DNA of 64,000 bases from the NCBI RefSeq assembly GCF_008929045.1, contig NZ_VFAH01000006.1:186001-250000 (forward strand), written 5' to 3'. Below are positions 62,668 to 64,000 of the stretch, one piece after another. Numbering within the stretch: the first letter of the stretch is position 1; every line of letters begins with the position of its first letter. The position numbers and the translations under genes are program-made. The notes below the pieces were generated by a model, which saw only the letters and a list, made by a program, of their open reading frames with translations, was not told the origin of the DNA and ran no database searches. Origin of the DNA: Noviherbaspirillum aerium (GTDB lineage: Bacteria > Pseudomonadota > Gammaproteobacteria > Burkholderiales > Burkholderiaceae_D).

Positions 62668-62817
62668 GGCGATTCCATTGGTTTAATAATAATTATGTTT
62701 CATGTCCGGCGGCTCGGCTGATCATGCCTCCCTTGCCGGCGCGGTTCCGATCGCGGGAACCGCGCGGCCATCGCAGGTGATTCTGCCCTGCGGCGGCCGG
62801 TCGGGTTTTGCCGCACA

Positions 62818-64000
62818 TTAATGTGCGAGCGACTTGGTGATCACTTCATGCACGTCCTTGGACAGGGACTTGGTGGCGGCCACGCGCTGCAGCGCGGCGC
62901 GCATCCTGTCCTGCAGTTCCGGTGCGTACTTGCGCCAGCGGTCGAGGCTGCGCGCCAGGCGGGCGGCGACCTGCGGGTTGAGCGTGTTGAGGGCAATCAC
63001 CTGGTCGGCCCAGAACTCGTAGCCGCTGCCGTCGGGCGCGTGGAACTGCGCGGGATTGCCGTTGCAGAAACTGAAGATCAGGCTGCGGGCGCGGTTCGGG
63101 TTCTTGAGGCTGAACGCCGGGTGATTCATCAGCTCGCGCACCGCGGCAACGTCGGTGTTGCGCGCCATGGCCTGCAGCGAGAACCACTTGTCGACCACCA
63201 GCGCTTCCTGCTTGAAGTCTTCATAGAAGCTGGCCAGCGCGGCTTGCCTGCCGGGCGCGTTGCTGTTGACCAGGGCCGACAGCGCCGCGATGCGGTCGGT
63301 CATGTTGTTGGCGTTGTCGTACTGGCTTTGCGCGAGCGCATGGGCATCGCCGTCGTCGAGTTCCATCACATAGGACAGCGCCAGGTTCTTCAGGCCGCGC
63401 TTGCCGGCGGATTCCGGGTCGGGGCTGTAGGTGCCGGGCGTGCGGTTGGACTGATACGCGACTTCCCATTGGAAGCGCAATGCCGACGCCATGGAGCGGC
63501 GCAGGAAACGGCGCACCCGGTGGATGGCTTGCGGATCCACCACATCCATCTGTTCCGCCACCACGCTTTCCGAAGGCAGCGTGAGCGCGAGTTCGCAGAA
63601 TGCCGGATCGAGCGCGTTGTCGGTCAGCGTGGCGCGGAAGGCGGCGCTGAGCGCGCTTTCATCGGCGGCCTCGTTGAGAGCCTCGCCGCTCCTGACTGCC
63701 TCGGTGAGCGCCAGCATGCGGCGCATGGCAAGGCGCTGGCCGGCTTCCCAGCGGTTGAAGGCGTCGCTGTCGTTGGCCATCAGGAAGGCAAGTTGGGCAT
63801 CGGTGTATTCGATGTCGAGGATGACCGGCGCCGAGAAGTTGCGCAGCACCGAAGGCACGGGCTCTTCGCGCACGTTGCGGAAATGGAAGGTCTGGCTCGG
63901 CTGCGTCAGTTCGAGCACCATGGTGGTCGGCGCGTCTTCCCCATCGTCGCCCTCGCCGCCTTCCACGCTGTCGAGCATCAGCGGCATGTCGCGACCGCCG
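62818..64000 (-). CDS. pepN: aminopeptidase N, C-terminal part (cut at window edge)
   Basis: The C-terminal 393 or so residues of a PepN-type M1 aminopeptidase: EYTDAQLAFLMANDSDAFNR, WEAGQRLAMRRML, the helical C-domain (DRIAALSALVNSNAPGRQAA) and NPNRARSLIFSFCNGNPAQF up to the end ITKSLAH. The zinc-binding HExxH domain lies outside the window. The frame is open to the end of the sequence. It cleaves N-terminal residues from cytoplasmic peptides. Confidence 0.93.
   Translation of the reverse strand, partial: GGRDMPLMLDSVEGGEGDDGEDAPTTMVLELTQPSQTFHFRNVREEPVPSVLRNFSAPVILDIEYTDAQLAFLMANDSDAFNRWEAGQRLAMRRMLALTEAVRSGEALNEAADESALSAAFRATLTDNALDPAFCELALTLPSESVVAEQMDVVDPQAIHRVRRFLRRSMASALRFQWEVAYQSNRTPGTYSPDPESAGKRGLKNLALSYVMELDDGDAHALAQSQYDNANNMTDRIAALSALVNSNAPGRQAALASFYEDFKQEALVVDKWFSLQAMARNTDVAAVRELMNHPAFSLKNPNRARSLIFSFCNGNPAQFHAPDGSGYEFWADQVIALNTLNPQVAARLARSLDRWRKYAPELQDRMRAALQRVAATKSLSKDVHEVITKSLAH

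Noticed and set aside
61675..62721. A 348-codon plus-strand frame opposite fbp
   Set aside because: fbp is certain; the opposite frame has no family features.

Overview
The window looks like a chromosomal segment of a betaproteobacterium, most likely Burkholderiales/Oxalobacteraceae (Herbaspirillum/Noviherbaspirillum-like). This is inferred from the GC-rich core genes, the Bug/TctC-type binding protein, the PilT-like ATPase and the fbp-pepN pair beside a tRNA-Thr gene. No search was run, so the genus is a guess.

Region 1 (1-19.9 kb) is ordinary chromosome. It holds a cut response-regulator tail, a haloperoxidase-type hydrolase plus catalase operon, a response regulator/hybrid kinase pair, an OsmC protein and a five-gene acyl-CoA catabolic operon (Bug receptor, CaiB/BaiF CoA-transferase, cupin, acyl-CoA dehydrogenase, LysR). 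It also holds a RibD/DHFR-like reductase followed by a 152-bp MITE, a secreted hydrolase divergent from a CGNR regulator, a second hybrid kinase, a PilT-like ATPase and several gene remnants (LysR, NHL, proline dehydrogenase).

Region 2 (19.9-24.2 kb) reads as a decayed chromosomal integron. A frameshifted and truncated integron-integrase pseudogene on the minus strand faces plus-strand cassettes. Small secreted or membrane proteins (one of them DUF2314) are each followed by a short imperfect palindrome of attC type. Structured hairpins and a CBS-domain gene follow.

Region 3 (24.5-31.3 kb) has a MerR regulator with a perfect 17-bp operator facing a decayed mer-like membrane operon, a broken ynfA, and three orphan membrane/lipoprotein genes separated by related GC-rich spacer elements, one of them a strong G-quadruplex candidate. 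A LysR gene divergent from an alpha/beta hydrolase closes the region.

Region 4 (31.3-61.5 kb) is a roughly 30-kb genomic island in tRNA-Thr(CGT), bounded by a 47-bp direct repeat (31329-31375 and 61426-61472). Its left part is phage/satellite-like: tyrosine integrase, small regulators, DUF1376, DEAD helicase with zinc ribbon, CHC2/TOPRIM primase and a terminase-small-like protein, with no capsid genes. Next comes the most interesting block: a minus-strand operon of two trypsin-like proteases (one with an effector-associated-like N-terminus and a broken P-loop), a 961-aa STAND NTPase and a DNA/RNA non-specific nuclease, a candidate protease-activated abortive-infection system. The right part is bounded by two degenerate tRNA-Ile2(CAT)-like 3' fragments, each behind a 13-bp hairpin. 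It carries an 873-codon open frame encoding a protein with a PD-(D/E)XK-like core and homing-endonuclease-associated repeats. It also carries a type I restriction-modification operon (wHTH regulator, hsdR, hsdM, a 43-aa coupled ORF, hsdS) that runs directly into a 1274-aa SIR2 (defence-associated sirtuin) gene. The island is therefore a composite defence island.

Region 5 (61.5-64 kb) returns to the core genome: tRNA-Thr, fbp and the 3' part of pepN.
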